Assembly: GCA_012026835.1 (NCBI GenBank)
Contig: VEPN01000015.1
Span: forward strand, 1 to 64,000
DNA length: 64,000 bases
Direction: 5' to 3'
Source: Candidatus Methanoperedens sp.
Lineage (GTDB): Archaea; Halobacteriota; Methanosarcinia; Methanosarcinales; Methanoperedenaceae
This document shows positions 55,539 to 64,000 of this stretch, piece after piece. Position 1 is the stretch's first letter. The number at the start of each line of letters is the position of its first letter. A model generated the notes under the pieces. That model saw only the letters and a program-made list of their open reading frames with translations, was not told the DNA's origin and ran no database searches. The position numbers were made by a program, and so were the translations under genes.

Positions 55539-57672
55539 TATCGTCACGTATAACCCTGTATATTTCAGTTGATCCCCTGTAAACAAGTTTATAATTGGAG
55601 GTGTTTGTGAATTTTTTCATACCTACTGGATTGTATTTTTTTATCTCGATTTCACCAACAGCCACATATGAAACGTTGTATTTTTTCAACAATTCCAAAG
55701 CTTCGCTATAATTATCCGTATTATAGATTTTATCGACATCACCTATCCGCTGTGAAATTTCTGCCCAGTCATTTCGCCATACGACCTCATGCCCCGACCA
55801 GCCAATAACAGTAGGCAAACCTGTATAAGCCGAAAGACGCGATGTATCCTGGTAACTTTCACCCGGAGCTTCAAGTATTACAGGAGTACCATTGATATTC
55901 TTATCGAGCCAGAAAATAGCATCATAGATGCCGTAGTCGAATTTTTTCATAAAAGCCAGGCCATCAAGACCCGGGCTCTGGCTGAACCTTTCGGCTTTTG
56001 CATACGTGCCCGTATAAATGTAAATTGAATTGAGCGCGACAAGAACAAAGAGAATCAGCATCACTATATTTTTCATGCTGTACTTTCTTTTATACAGGTC
56101 AAAAAAGGCGTAAGCGCAGGCCAGGCTCCAGAGTATCCATACCTGGATATAGAATTTAAATACAGTATTCATCCTTTCCCACTCGCCGCCAAGCAGGTCA
56201 TCCAGGAAGAACAATTCACAAAATACGAGGATGCCAAGCCCCATGAGTATCAGCGCTGATACAAAGAGCCTGTGCATGTCGTTATTCTTATAAAAAGAAT
56301 ACATATTTACGCAACAAAGAAAAGCAAGAGGAGCAAATATAGAGAGGGTCTGGAAGTTTGGGACGAAATAAAGTAAGATGCTCGATAAAGCCAGCAAAAG
56401 CAGTATCAGTTTTTTATTCTTTATCTCGGGTAGATTGATTAGCATGAATGAGAATATTAAAAATAAAAACAGGTTATATACAACTAAAAAGTTAAGCAAT
56501 GCTGTTCTTTCCACAACAGGTTTTATACCCTGGATGCTTGCAGATTTAAATTCGATGATATAAAGAAGGAACATCAACAATCCAAGCAATAATATCGAAA
56601 AACCAGTACCAAGGCTTCTTAGCAGGCCGATAAGTCTTGAAGCTACTGAGGATACAGGTTTTGACCCTATCGTGTACTTAATCAGGATAACCAGGATAAA
56701 AAATGCCGCGTAGGTAAAATAATCCCATGAATTGATTGCAAAAAGCGACCCTATACCAAGACCCAAAAAAATAACTGGGAGCCAGGAGATTTTTTTTGCA
56801 AAGTAAAAATCAAGGATCAATGTAATCGCAAGAAGCACGAACGGGATGGCGATCACATGGGCATGAAAATCCCCGAATATGAAACTAAAATATGGGAATT
56901 CGTTGATAGTGTAAGGGATTATCCTTGATGCCCCCCAGTAGTCTATGATATCGGGTACACCGCCCCAGGGGCTTTGCGATATACCAAGTATATGGGCCGA
57001 TACTACCGCAGCCGGAAAAAGGTTTCCAGCGAAAACAAGCATGAATATAGCAAAAATGCCCGCTTTTTTGCTGCGTGTCAGATTATATCCGATCCCAAAA
57101 GCTGCGCCTGCTGCCAGGGCCGGCAGGAGGGACATTCCTATATTATATGCTATATATCCCGGAGTTCCTGCAAATTTCGTAATTGTGGCAATGGCAAATG
57201 TCCCGAAATAATAATACATGTTCACTTTAAAACCTGAAAGCCACGCATCATTCGGCGGGAAAGAGCTGCTTCTTAAGATTTCATTTATATGCATGAAATC
57301 ATTCACTTTCTCACCGCCGTGTATCTCCGGATTGTATGACCGTATTATCAGGAAAAACAGGAACACAAGGATAAAGATTAATTCATTTCTCAGGAAGAGC
57401 CTCCTGTCTGTGCAGGTTCCTGATTTCAGATAAAGATAACCTGAGAAAAGACATAATAGCAGGAGAGCGAGAAATATCTCAACCCTGCTGTAACCGATGG
57501 CGTATGAAAGTATCCACGATATATAAGAAAACAGGAGAATACCAAGTATCTTTGAAACAGAATAGCCGCGGTCAGGAAGATTGCGGCAAACAAAAGAAGT
57601 TATGGGAAGGGAAATAATGCCGAGGAACAACACAAAAAAGTACCAGGTCGCTACATACAGTATTTCACCCAT
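55531..57672 (-). CDS. DUF2298 multi-pass membrane protein (YYY family)
   Basis: A 713-residue protein with about 15-18 hydrophobic helices and large loops. It belongs to the archaeal and Chloroflexi YYY membrane proteins, which resemble GT-C glycosyltransferases; a conserved loop with NEFPYFSFIFGDFHAHVIAI is typical. A soluble C-terminal segment (YRGSTEIYRVIRDD) faces the outside. It lies 17 bases downstream of a dolichol-phosphate-type glycosyltransferase gene, so it may transfer lipid-linked sugars to proteins or glycolipids on the outer face. Confidence 0.88.
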   Translation of the reverse strand: MGEILYVATWYFFVLFLGIISLPITSFVCRNLPDRGYSVSKILGILLFSYISWILSYAIGYSRVEIFLALLLLCLFSGYLYLKSGTCTDRRLFLRNELIFILVFLFFLIIRSYNPEIHGGEKVNDFMHINEILRSSSFPPNDAWLSGFKVNMYYYFGTFAIATITKFAGTPGYIAYNIGMSLLPALAAGAAFGIGYNLTRSKKAGIFAIFMLVFAGNLFPAAVVSAHILGISQSPWGGVPDIIDYWGASRIIPYTINEFPYFSFIFGDFHAHVIAIPFVLLAITLILDFYFAKKISWLPVIFLGLGIGSLFAINSWDYFTYAAFFILVILIKYTIGSKPVSSVASRLIGLLRSLGTGFSILLLGLLMFLLYIIEFKSASIQGIKPVVERTALLNFLVVYNLFLFLIFSFMLINLPEIKNKKLILLLLALSSILLYFVPNFQTLSIFAPLAFLCCVNMYSFYKNNDMHRLFVSALILMGLGILVFCELFFLDDLLGGEWERMNTVFKFYIQVWILWSLACAYAFFDLYKRKYSMKNIVMLILFVLVALNSIYIYTGTYAKAERFSQSPGLDGLAFMKKFDYGIYDAIFWLDKNINGTPVILEAPGESYQDTSRLSAYTGLPTVIGWSGHEVVWRNDWAEISQRIGDVDKIYNTDNYSEALELLKKYNVSYVAVGEIEIKKYNPVGMKKFTNTSNYKLVYRGSTEIYRVIRDDIT

Positions 57673-57689
57673 TTTTCATCCTCAACCGT

Positions 57690-58397
57690 TTATTCCCGAA
57701 GGAATTCCAACCACAATCTGAATATCTGGGAACCCATCCCAAAAACGTCTTTAACCAGATTAACTTTTGTGGTACCGCCGTGTTTCCACTCAACCGGGAA
57801 TTCCTTTACCCTGTAGCCCGCACGCTGAGCCCGGACGAACAATTCCGTATCCCAGAACCAGTGGGTGTCTTTTACAGTATCCATTATCTCAAAAAGCGAG
57901 TCGCGCTTAAAAGATTTAAAACCGCACTGGTGATCATAGAGCCTTGAACCCAGCATTGTTCTTGTCAGGAGATTAAAACCCTTGCTTGCAAACCCCCTCT
58001 TAAAGGGTCTTTTAACATTGCTTTCAGGAAGCATTCGCGAACCTGTGGCAAAATCGTAATTCTCACGTATGGATTGGACCAGTTCCCCTAAATGCTTCAT
58101 GTCAGTGGCCAGGTCAACGTCGATATATCCGAGGATTTCTCCTTTTGATGATGAAAACGCACGTTTAAGAGCTCTCCCCCTTCCCTGCCTCTCATCTGAA
58201 TGCAGATGCACAACGAAATCATATTTATTTGCAAGGGCTTCGCTTATTTTATCGCAGCCATCTTTGCTTCCGTCCTCAGCGATTATTATCTCAAATGAAG
58301 GGGTTATCCCGCGAAGTGCCGCTGCTGTCCTTTCTACTGTACTTTCTATCCGGGCTGCTTCGTTGTAAGCAGGAAGGACGATTGAAACTTCGGTTAT
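57690..58397 (-). CDS. Dolichol-phosphate mannosyltransferase-like GT2, apparent ATA start
   Basis: A full-length family 2 glycosyltransferase (235 residues) if translation starts at ATA 58395-58397: TEVSIVLPAYNEAARIE, then IIIAEDGSKDGC, GYIDVDLATD and HQCGFKSFKRD. GGAGG at 58405-58409 lies exactly seven bases upstream. No ATG, GTG or TTG is available before residue 63, where a GTG would cut off the nucleotide-binding part. So the usual ATG was probably changed to ATA, or the initiator is non-canonical. Product: sugar-phosphate-dolichol for the adjacent DUF2298 protein. Confidence 0.8.
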   Translation of the reverse strand: MTEVSIVLPAYNEAARIESTVERTAAALRGITPSFEIIIAEDGSKDGCDKISEALANKYDFVVHLHSDERQGRGRALKRAFSSSKGEILGYIDVDLATDMKHLGELVQSIRENYDFATGSRMLPESNVKRPFKRGFASKGFNLLTRTMLGSRLYDHQCGFKSFKRDSLFEIMDTVKDTHWFWDTELFVRAQRAGYRVKEFPVEWKHGGTTKVNLVKDVFGMGSQIFRLWLEFLRE

Positions 58398-58465
58398 TTT
58401 AATGCCTCCATATCATTCTTTTGATTGCATGGGATATAAGCTTATTTAGTTGATATTCTGATAAC

Positions 58466-59230
58466 TCACACGATTATTTCCCCAAACGCAAAATTGGGCT
58501 TGACATCCCTTATCTTTATAGTAACAGTCTCACCCTGTTTCGCGCCTTTCACAAATACCACAAAATCACTGATCCTGGCTATGCCATCCCCACTGGCCCC
58601 TATATCTTCAATGACCACGGTATATTCTTCATTCATTTTCACTATCCCTGGCAGTAATTGCTTCCCTATCACATATATCTCCGCACTCTGCTTTCGCGAC
58701 GCTTCGGGGGAGAAAGCCTGTGACTTCACAAAAGACTGCCGCACTTTGTTTATAAAACCGGGGAACATATCCCCCTGGAAAACCTTCACTGCAAATCTTC
58801 CCCTGGGTTTTAAGATTTTCCTTGCACACTCAAGGGCCGAGGTTGCAAGATCGATAGAACGCGCATGGTCGTAGCTCCAGTTCCCGGACAGGTTCGGGGC
58901 TGCGTCACAAATCACAACGTCAGCGCCTTCTTTCTTGATCTTTGCCCTGATCTTTTCAATTGTGGTGTCAAGGCGGATATCCCCTTTAATGGTCTCAGCG
59001 CCTTCTATTTCCCCGATTGGAAGTATGTCCACTCCAACAACAGTACCGCCTGAGAGTTCCAGCGCGACCTGTAGCCATCCGCCTGGAGCCGCACCAAGGT
59101 CAACTACGGTATCCCCTTTCCTTATCAGGTTGAACTTTTCATTAATCTGCTTGAGCTTAAAAGCTGCGCGCGAACGGTAACCCTCCTTCTTGGCTTTCCT
59201 GTAAAAATAATCCCTGCGATCCCGCGGCAT
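58466..59230 (-). CDS. rlmE: 23S rRNA 2'-O-methyltransferase RlmE with TRAM domain
   Basis: A 254-residue protein. N-terminal FtsJ/RrmJ domain: RSRAAFKLKQINEKFNLIRK, VVDLGAAPGGWLQVALEL, the catalytic K-D-K-E residues including VICDAAPNLSGNW and FAVKVFQGDMFPGF. The last 60 residues form a TRAM domain (EYTVVIEDIGASGDGIARI), an RNA-binding addition common in archaeal RlmE. It shares its start region directly with the gene upstream (59231), one base apart. Confidence 0.94.
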   Translation of the reverse strand: MPRDRRDYFYRKAKKEGYRSRAAFKLKQINEKFNLIRKGDTVVDLGAAPGGWLQVALELSGGTVVGVDILPIGEIEGAETIKGDIRLDTTIEKIRAKIKKEGADVVICDAAPNLSGNWSYDHARSIDLATSALECARKILKPRGRFAVKVFQGDMFPGFINKVRQSFVKSQAFSPEASRKQSAEIYVIGKQLLPGIVKMNEEYTVVIEDIGASGDGIARISDFVVFVKGAKQGETVTIKIRDVKPNFAFGEIIV

Positions 59231-60160
59231 TTATTTAGTCCCTATATATACCCACTGGTCATAAATCCCTTTACTGTCAGTATTATCAATTATATTCCCT
59301 TTGATCCCGCTTTTTTCAAGTGCCTTCCCCAGAATCTCTATCTCTTCTTTCTTATACACTGTCAAAAGCATCATCCCGCCAGGTCTCAGGATTTTAGCTG
59401 ATTCTTCCATTATCTTTTCCCATAGTTCCTGGTTATATGAGTAAATCATGCCAAGCATAAAACCAGCTATCGTATCAAACGAGTTTTCAGCAAAAAACTG
59501 GGAAAGTCTCGTGGCATCAAGAACTATCGTCTTCTTCGGGTCAAGAACATTATGTTCAAGCCCCTGGCATATCTGGCATTTATCATTATCCACAGCCAGT
59601 GGTGCATATCCCTGTTCATGGAGCGGCAGGGTTGACATGCCGTTGCCGCAGCATATTTCAAGAATATCCCCCTTGAGTTCATATTTATTTAGCAGTTCTT
59701 TTAACCTGAAATTGCGGCTTTCGATATATACCATTTCGTAAGGCTCCTTTGAGATACGGCAATCCTCACACAACTGCCTGTCCAGAAGTGCATGGGAATA
59801 ATATTCGATAATTGCGTCGTTTAATTCTTTTGACAACGTCTGGCGATACGTCCCGATGTTCAAATTCCCTGCTATTTTTAAAAACTTCCTGCTGTTTTCA
59901 CCGGGGACGGGTTTTGAAGATACAAGGCATGTGAATATGGCCCAGAAAGCCGGGGAATCTTCAGTCTCCTGGTTATACACGGCCAGCCCGGCCATATCCC
60001 CGTTTTCATCCTTCAGGCCTATGATTTCTTCATGGCTGCCTCCGGGGATTTGTTCCAGGTAATGCAGCGATAAAGCATTATTTTTTAAAGAAGCATAGCT
60101 TTCCTCAACAAAATATACGTTCTCCCCTGCCTGGAGTCCAAAAATATCGTGGATGAGCAT
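59231..60160 (-). CDS. Methyltransferase-domain protein
   Basis: A 309-residue protein with an uncharacterised N-terminal part (1-130) and a C-terminal class I methyltransferase domain with ILEICCGNGMSTLPLHEQG (motif I), PLAVDNDKCQICQG, FDTIAGFMLGMIYSYNQELW and PGGMMLLTVYKKEEIEI. A Cys-containing segment LLDRQLCEDCRISKEPYEMV precedes the domain. Cotranscribed with rlmE; substrate unknown, RNA or protein possible. Confidence 0.8.
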   Translation of the reverse strand: MLIHDIFGLQAGENVYFVEESYASLKNNALSLHYLEQIPGGSHEEIIGLKDENGDMAGLAVYNQETEDSPAFWAIFTCLVSSKPVPGENSRKFLKIAGNLNIGTYRQTLSKELNDAIIEYYSHALLDRQLCEDCRISKEPYEMVYIESRNFRLKELLNKYELKGDILEICCGNGMSTLPLHEQGYAPLAVDNDKCQICQGLEHNVLDPKKTIVLDATRLSQFFAENSFDTIAGFMLGMIYSYNQELWEKIMEESAKILRPGGMMLLTVYKKEEIEILGKALEKSGIKGNIIDNTDSKGIYDQWVYIGTK

Positions 60161-60168
60161 TACTATTT

Positions 60169-60768
60169 TTAATCGCCTTCATCGGGTTCATCATCACGGT
60201 AGCTGTTATCTCCTACCATGGCGGCGCTGATAGAATCTATACCGTCAAGCCATTCAGCCACAAGCCCTTCAGGTATGTCATCAAGGTCTTTTTCCTTGAT
60301 TTTCCCGCCTGCAAGTATATTAGCACCGATCTCGGCGATGTTGCCCAACGCAGCTCCCATATGATCCTCTTTTTCAGCCTTGACCGCGCTTTTTATCAAT
60401 TTATCAAGCGATTTCGTTTTTTCAAAAGCCTTCTCTACGTAACATTCGCAGGATGCAAAGACCCCCATCAGGGATAATTGCGTTGATTCAAGCATTACAT
60501 CGATATCCTCACTTATCGGTTCTATCTTTTTCAGGACGATCTCTTTTATTTCGACGATATTTTTTAACGCATCTTCCTTCGATAACAGGTTTTTATCAAA
60601 TTTTGCTATTATTTTCAGACATGCAAGAACAACGTCATCTTCCATATATACAAAAACAGCGCCTTTTTCCTCGTCATCAAGCTTGAAACCGCTTTCTTTT
60701 ACCTTGTTTATCCAGTTTTGCCACCGTTCTTCAGTATAGAACGGGATTGTAAATTTTGCCTCTTGCAT
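60169..60768 (-). CDS. DUF2150 family protein
   Basis: A 199-residue acidic archaeal protein: FYTEERWQNWINKVKESGFK at the N-terminus and SLMGVFASCECYVEKAFEKT in the middle, typical of DUF2150. The C-terminus is very acidic (SYRDDEPDEGD). No catalytic motif is visible. Nine bases upstream of the methyltransferase-domain gene, same operon. Confidence 0.82.
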   Translation of the reverse strand: MQEAKFTIPFYTEERWQNWINKVKESGFKLDDEEKGAVFVYMEDDVVLACLKIIAKFDKNLLSKEDALKNIVEIKEIVLKKIEPISEDIDVMLESTQLSLMGVFASCECYVEKAFEKTKSLDKLIKSAVKAEKEDHMGAALGNIAEIGANILAGGKIKEKDLDDIPEGLVAEWLDGIDSISAAMVGDNSYRDDEPDEGD

Positions 60769-60795
60769 AATTTCTCCATTGTCCTGAAGTCATTT

Positions 60796-61200
60796 TTAAT
60801 TTTTGGTCACTTGTCTGTCTCTTAAACCTGTTAATTTTCTTACCCTGTCTATTAATTCATTTTTCCCGAAAGGTTTTGTTATATAATCATCGGCTTTTAA
60901 TACATGCAGTCCCAGGAACTTATCTATGTTTTGTGCTTTCGCAGACAGGATTGCGATTGGAATCTTCGGTTCCTTTTCCTTCATTTTCCTGAATACATCC
61001 CATCCATCCATGTCTGGCATCATAATGTCAAGAAGAACCAGATCGGGTCTTGAAGTGCCGATCTTCGCTAATGCATCCTTTCCACTTGAAGCCTGCAGGG
61101 TTCTAAAACCTTCTCTTTCCAGCACCAATTTGACAAGTTCAAGCGTATCAGGTTCATCATCAACTATCAGCACTTTTTTATCTGGTGCGTTCTCTTTCAT
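60796..61200 (-). CDS. Response regulator (receiver domain only)
   Basis: A 134-residue protein from ATG 61200 with GGAGAATGT upstream; a longer frame to 61284 overlaps the kinase gene more. Receiver domain: D14-D15 in VLIVDDEPD, phosphoacceptor D58 in DLVLLDIMMPDMDGWDVF, and K109 in YITKPF. No output domain, so it signals by protein contact. It overlaps the sensor kinase gene by 23 bases, its likely partner. Confidence 0.93.
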   Translation of the reverse strand: MKENAPDKKVLIVDDEPDTLELVKLVLEREGFRTLQASSGKDALAKIGTSRPDLVLLDIMMPDMDGWDVFRKMKEKEPKIPIAILSAKAQNIDKFLGLHVLKADDYITKPFGKNELIDRVRKLTGLRDRQVTKN

Positions 61201-63883
61201 ACATTCTCCGTTCAGGTAATAAAATATGAAAGGTACTCCCTGTATTTTTACTTTCCGCCCAGATCTTACCTCCGTGAGCTTCAATTATATTTTTTGAAAC
61301 CCATAAGCTCAAGCCTGTACCACCATATTTTCGGGTATCGGATGACTCCAGGTGATAGAATTTATCAAATATGGATTTAAGTTTATCCTCTGGAATACCA
61401 ACCCCAGTATCGCTTATCTTAATATGTGCGTAATCTTTCTCTTCGTTGGCTGTTATTTTTATTTCTCCTTTTATTGTAAATTTGATAGCATTATCCAGAA
61501 TATAAGAGAGAACCTGTGTCAGCCTGTTCCTATCGCCTTCAATTGTCAGGGAAGGCGATATTTCGATAGACACCGGGATATTCTTTATCGACGACATGCC
61601 TCTCATATCTTCTGCAGCCAGTACCGCTATGTCATATATAGATAACATTTGTATGTCGAGCTGAAGATTACTGGACTCGATAAGAGTCGAATCAAGCAAC
61701 CTGTTTATTAGCATGGATAAACGTTTTGAATTCCGAAGGATTATCTCAAGTTTCTGTCTCTGTTCTTCAGTGATATTTTCATCAAGCATAAGCTCTGTAT
61801 ACCCCATGATCGATGTTAGCGGTGTCCTGAGTTCATGTGACATGTTTGAAAGGAAACTGTCTTTCATTCGAAAAAGTTCCTTGAGTTTCATATATGTCAG
61901 CTTCAGCTCGTCATAAGAATCTTTAAGTTCTTCTTCAAGTTTTTTCTGGCTTGAAACATCTTTTATAACTGTAATGACCCTTTCAACATTGCCATTTTTG
62001 TCTTTGAGAGGTATTTTGGCAGTGCTGGTAAAAATGAGTTCGCCATAATACTCTATCTTTTCTTCACTCATGAAAGTTTCTCCGGTCTCGAATACGTGTT
62101 CATATTCCATATCTATATGTTTTGCTTTCAATATCGGGAAAGCTTCAAAGAGGTTCATATTCAGTATTTGTTCTTTCTTAAACATACCCCTGCTCAGGTT
62201 AAGCAACTCTTTATTAATAGCCAGGATCTTCATATCCTTATCAATCACATGGATTGCCAGGTTAACATTGTTTAAGATTTCTTCGTTAAAATCTTTTAAG
62301 TATTTTATATTATTATAAAAAGAGATATTTTGTATTGCTACGCCGACCTGGTTTCCGATTGCAGAAAAAAGTTCCTGATATTTAGGTGAAAATGTACGAG
62401 GCTCACTGTTATATAATTTTATTATGCCAAGAACTTTATCTTTTGATCTAAGAGGTATGTCCAGACATAAAAAACCGACAGACCTTTCATGATTGTCTGT
62501 ACCTGTAGTTTTTTGCATATTCTGGAGAAACAGGGCATCATTTGATTTTATGACATGTGGCAGTGTTTTTCCTGAAACATTCTCATTTATTCCGATATGA
62601 ATTCTCAGGTTGAAGTTCCCGCTGTTCTCATCCATGATATATGCTTCCCCGCTTTCCATCTTTGCAAGACTTAACAGATTTTCAAGTATTTGCAACAGTA
62701 GTTTATCCAGATCAAATGTATCACTTATACTTTTGGATATTTCATTAATTACTGTAAGCTCCCTGTTTCGTGTCACAAGCTCTTCTTCAAGCATTTTTTG
62801 TTGTGTTATGTCTCTTGAGACAAGTATTATATTTATGAGATTTTTTTTATCTGAAAAAAAAGAAGCGTTCAACTCCAGTATTTTTTTAGTACCGTCAGAA
62901 TATGTTTCATGTACTATCCTGATAGGATTTTTTGTTTCCAGTATTCTGTTAACCGGGCATTCCTTTTTTTCCTGCCATGTTGCTACATCTTTAAAGATCA
63001 GGTCATGGCAGGTTTTTCCCAGTACCTCGCGTTCACTCATACCAATCATTTTCAGAAAGGATTTGTTCGTCCTGATGATTTCATGGTTCAGATTTATGAC
63101 TATTATCCCGTCCTCAATACTATTAAACAAGGTTTCAAGATATTTTTGTGCAGTCTCTACTTCTTCTTTTGACGCAACCAAGTCTGTAATTTTCTGGTTC
63201 AACCTCGCAGCCATTCCATTGAAGGTTCTGGCAAGATCGCCAAGCTCGTCTTGTGAGGTAATTTGAATTTTCTGGTCAAGAATCCCGTTGTTTATCCTGT
63301 TCGCCCCTTCTGTAAGTTCCAGGATGGGCCTGGTCAGCCATCTACCGATGAAATAAATAAACAGGCCTCCCAGAGACATTGCCGAAAGGGATAGTAAAAG
63401 TAATTTCCGTGACGCATCAAGAATCTGTAATCTCACCCTGTTCTCGGACACCCCGATATGGACGTAACCGATGTTTTTGAAAATAGGGACACTAAATTCA
63501 TGTATAATCCCTTTTTCAGTATCAAAAACATACTCTTTCATTTCATTTGAAGGTTTACTCATGTCCTGGAGAGCTTCCGGGAACCCTCCCTCAAATGTGT
63601 TCACCAGGATTATTCCCTGAGAATCTACAACATAAATATATTCTATATCATGGTAATTTTCCCTCAAAGAATCAATAGAATCCCTGATACCCATTATGTC
63701 ATTTACGAGTATCGGGTCTGTAATTTCAGATGCAAGGTTATTGGCTAATAAAAATCCCCTATCGCGGAACTCACCTTCAATGATACCGGCCTGGATATCC
63801 TGAATGACTAAATATGAACCTGTCATTATCAGGAACATTATAAAAAGAGTCGAGATAATTATCCGGAAGCGCAGGCTTATCAT
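61178..63883 (-). CDS. Membrane hybrid sensor histidine kinase (HAMP-PAS-GAF-PAS-HisKA)
   Basis: A 901-residue protein. Two membrane helices (about 8-28 and 160-182) bracket an outside sensor region; HAMP (183-235) then PAS (about 255-370), GAF (395-530) and PAS (540-650). Dimerisation/His box SFLSNMSHELRTPLTSIMGY, N box ILDNAIKFTI, G1 ISDTGVGIPEDKLKS and G2 YGGTGLSLWVSKNI. The frame ends after the ATPase with RRMYERERTR. It overlaps by four bases (ATGA) with the upstream gene, and the response regulator follows. Confidence 0.93.
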   Translation of the reverse strand: MISLRFRIIISTLFIMFLIMTGSYLVIQDIQAGIIEGEFRDRGFLLANNLASEITDPILVNDIMGIRDSIDSLRENYHDIEYIYVVDSQGIILVNTFEGGFPEALQDMSKPSNEMKEYVFDTEKGIIHEFSVPIFKNIGYVHIGVSENRVRLQILDASRKLLLLSLSAMSLGGLFIYFIGRWLTRPILELTEGANRINNGILDQKIQITSQDELGDLARTFNGMAARLNQKITDLVASKEEVETAQKYLETLFNSIEDGIIVINLNHEIIRTNKSFLKMIGMSEREVLGKTCHDLIFKDVATWQEKKECPVNRILETKNPIRIVHETYSDGTKKILELNASFFSDKKNLINIILVSRDITQQKMLEEELVTRNRELTVINEISKSISDTFDLDKLLLQILENLLSLAKMESGEAYIMDENSGNFNLRIHIGINENVSGKTLPHVIKSNDALFLQNMQKTTGTDNHERSVGFLCLDIPLRSKDKVLGIIKLYNSEPRTFSPKYQELFSAIGNQVGVAIQNISFYNNIKYLKDFNEEILNNVNLAIHVIDKDMKILAINKELLNLSRGMFKKEQILNMNLFEAFPILKAKHIDMEYEHVFETGETFMSEEKIEYYGELIFTSTAKIPLKDKNGNVERVITVIKDVSSQKKLEEELKDSYDELKLTYMKLKELFRMKDSFLSNMSHELRTPLTSIMGYTELMLDENITEEQRQKLEIILRNSKRLSMLINRLLDSTLIESSNLQLDIQMLSIYDIAVLAAEDMRGMSSIKNIPVSIEISPSLTIEGDRNRLTQVLSYILDNAIKFTIKGEIKITANEEKDYAHIKISDTGVGIPEDKLKSIFDKFYHLESSDTRKYGGTGLSLWVSKNIIEAHGGKIWAESKNTGSTFHILLPERRMYERERTR

Positions 63884-64000
63884 TTTACCCGTCCCCTCAT
63901 TTCCCTGATAGTATCATAAGCGCTGTCGTTTATAGTAACAAATTTATCGATCATTATATTGGAAAGGATTTCCCTGCCTTTGTCATCCTTTTCCATATTT
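63880..64000 (-). CDS. 3' end of a PhnD-like substrate-binding protein (partial)
   Basis: The last 39 codons of a gene that continues beyond the window edge: KDDKGREILSNIMIDKFVTI then NDSAYDTIREMRGRVK and TGA. GI-x-x-FVPxxDxDYDxIREM is the common end of phosphate/phosphite/phosphonate ABC-type binding proteins (PhnD). Overlaps the kinase start as ATGA, so it probably supplies a bound signal to the kinase and is not a transport component. Identification rests on this short tail. Confidence 0.55.
   Translation of the reverse strand, partial: NMEKDDKGREILSNIMIDKFVTINDSAYDTIREMRGRVK

Overview
The window is archaeal. RNA polymerase genes are split as H, B'', B', A', A''; CoA synthesis uses pantoate kinase and 4'-phosphopantoate--beta-alanine ligase; a heterodisulfide reductase C/B pair, an archaeal-type short triosephosphate isomerase, 3-hexulose-6-phosphate isomerase, archaeal NusA, L30e and an intron-containing tRNA are present. 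Together these point to a methanogen-like or methanotrophic euryarchaeon of the Methanosarcinales/ANME-2d ('Ca. Methanoperedens') kind. The lineage is inferred from gene content only.

Layout. 1-9 kb is an accessory stretch: a broken gene, possible transposon relics, a RelE/RelB-type toxin-antitoxin pair and an AT-rich minus-strand block (two methyltransferases, an alpha/beta hydrolase, DUF6010 and DUF2867 proteins) that abuts carA, whose 3' end runs into a decayed methyltransferase gene. 8.7-12.1 kb holds a ferredoxin, a family 2 glycosyltransferase and a second, frameshifted ferredoxin copy. 12.4-16.1 kb is an McrBC-type restriction cassette with an unusual arrangement: two different N-terminal modules, each ending just after its own Walker A motif, then a separate ORF with the rest of the AAA+ domain, then McrC. 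16.2-18.9 kb holds a GxxExxY gene bracketed by inverted repeats, hdrC-hdrB, and dispersed repeats. 18.9-33.7 kb is housekeeping: hemB, a GerW/DUF2953 pair, hypA, an ITPase-like enzyme, aminotransferases, hxlB, mtnP, a KaiC-like ATPase and tpiA.

33.8-43.2 kb is the core transcription/translation operon: tRNA-Lys with a 15-nt intron, rpoH-rpoB2-rpoB1-rpoA1-rpoA2-rpl30e-nusA-rps12-rps7. 43.4-52.3 kb carries a cysteine desulfurase, the CoA pair, tRNA-Leu with an adjacent tRNA-Leu relic, argC-CBS-argJ, tRNA-Gly and a LUD-domain iron-sulfur protein. 52.4-54.7 kb is a second AT-rich accessory patch (two-gene PIN-domain cassette, transposase relic). 54.7-64 kb holds methyltransferases, a DUF2298 membrane protein with a glycosyltransferase, RlmE with a TRAM domain, DUF2150, and a sensor kinase/response regulator pair downstream of what looks like the end of a PhnD-like binding protein.

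The observations most worth a second look are the modular split McrB, the repeat-bracketed GxxExxY gene and its solo repeat relatives, an apparently circularly permuted solute-binding protein, the tRNA-Lys mini-intron and a glycosyltransferase that seems to start at ATA.
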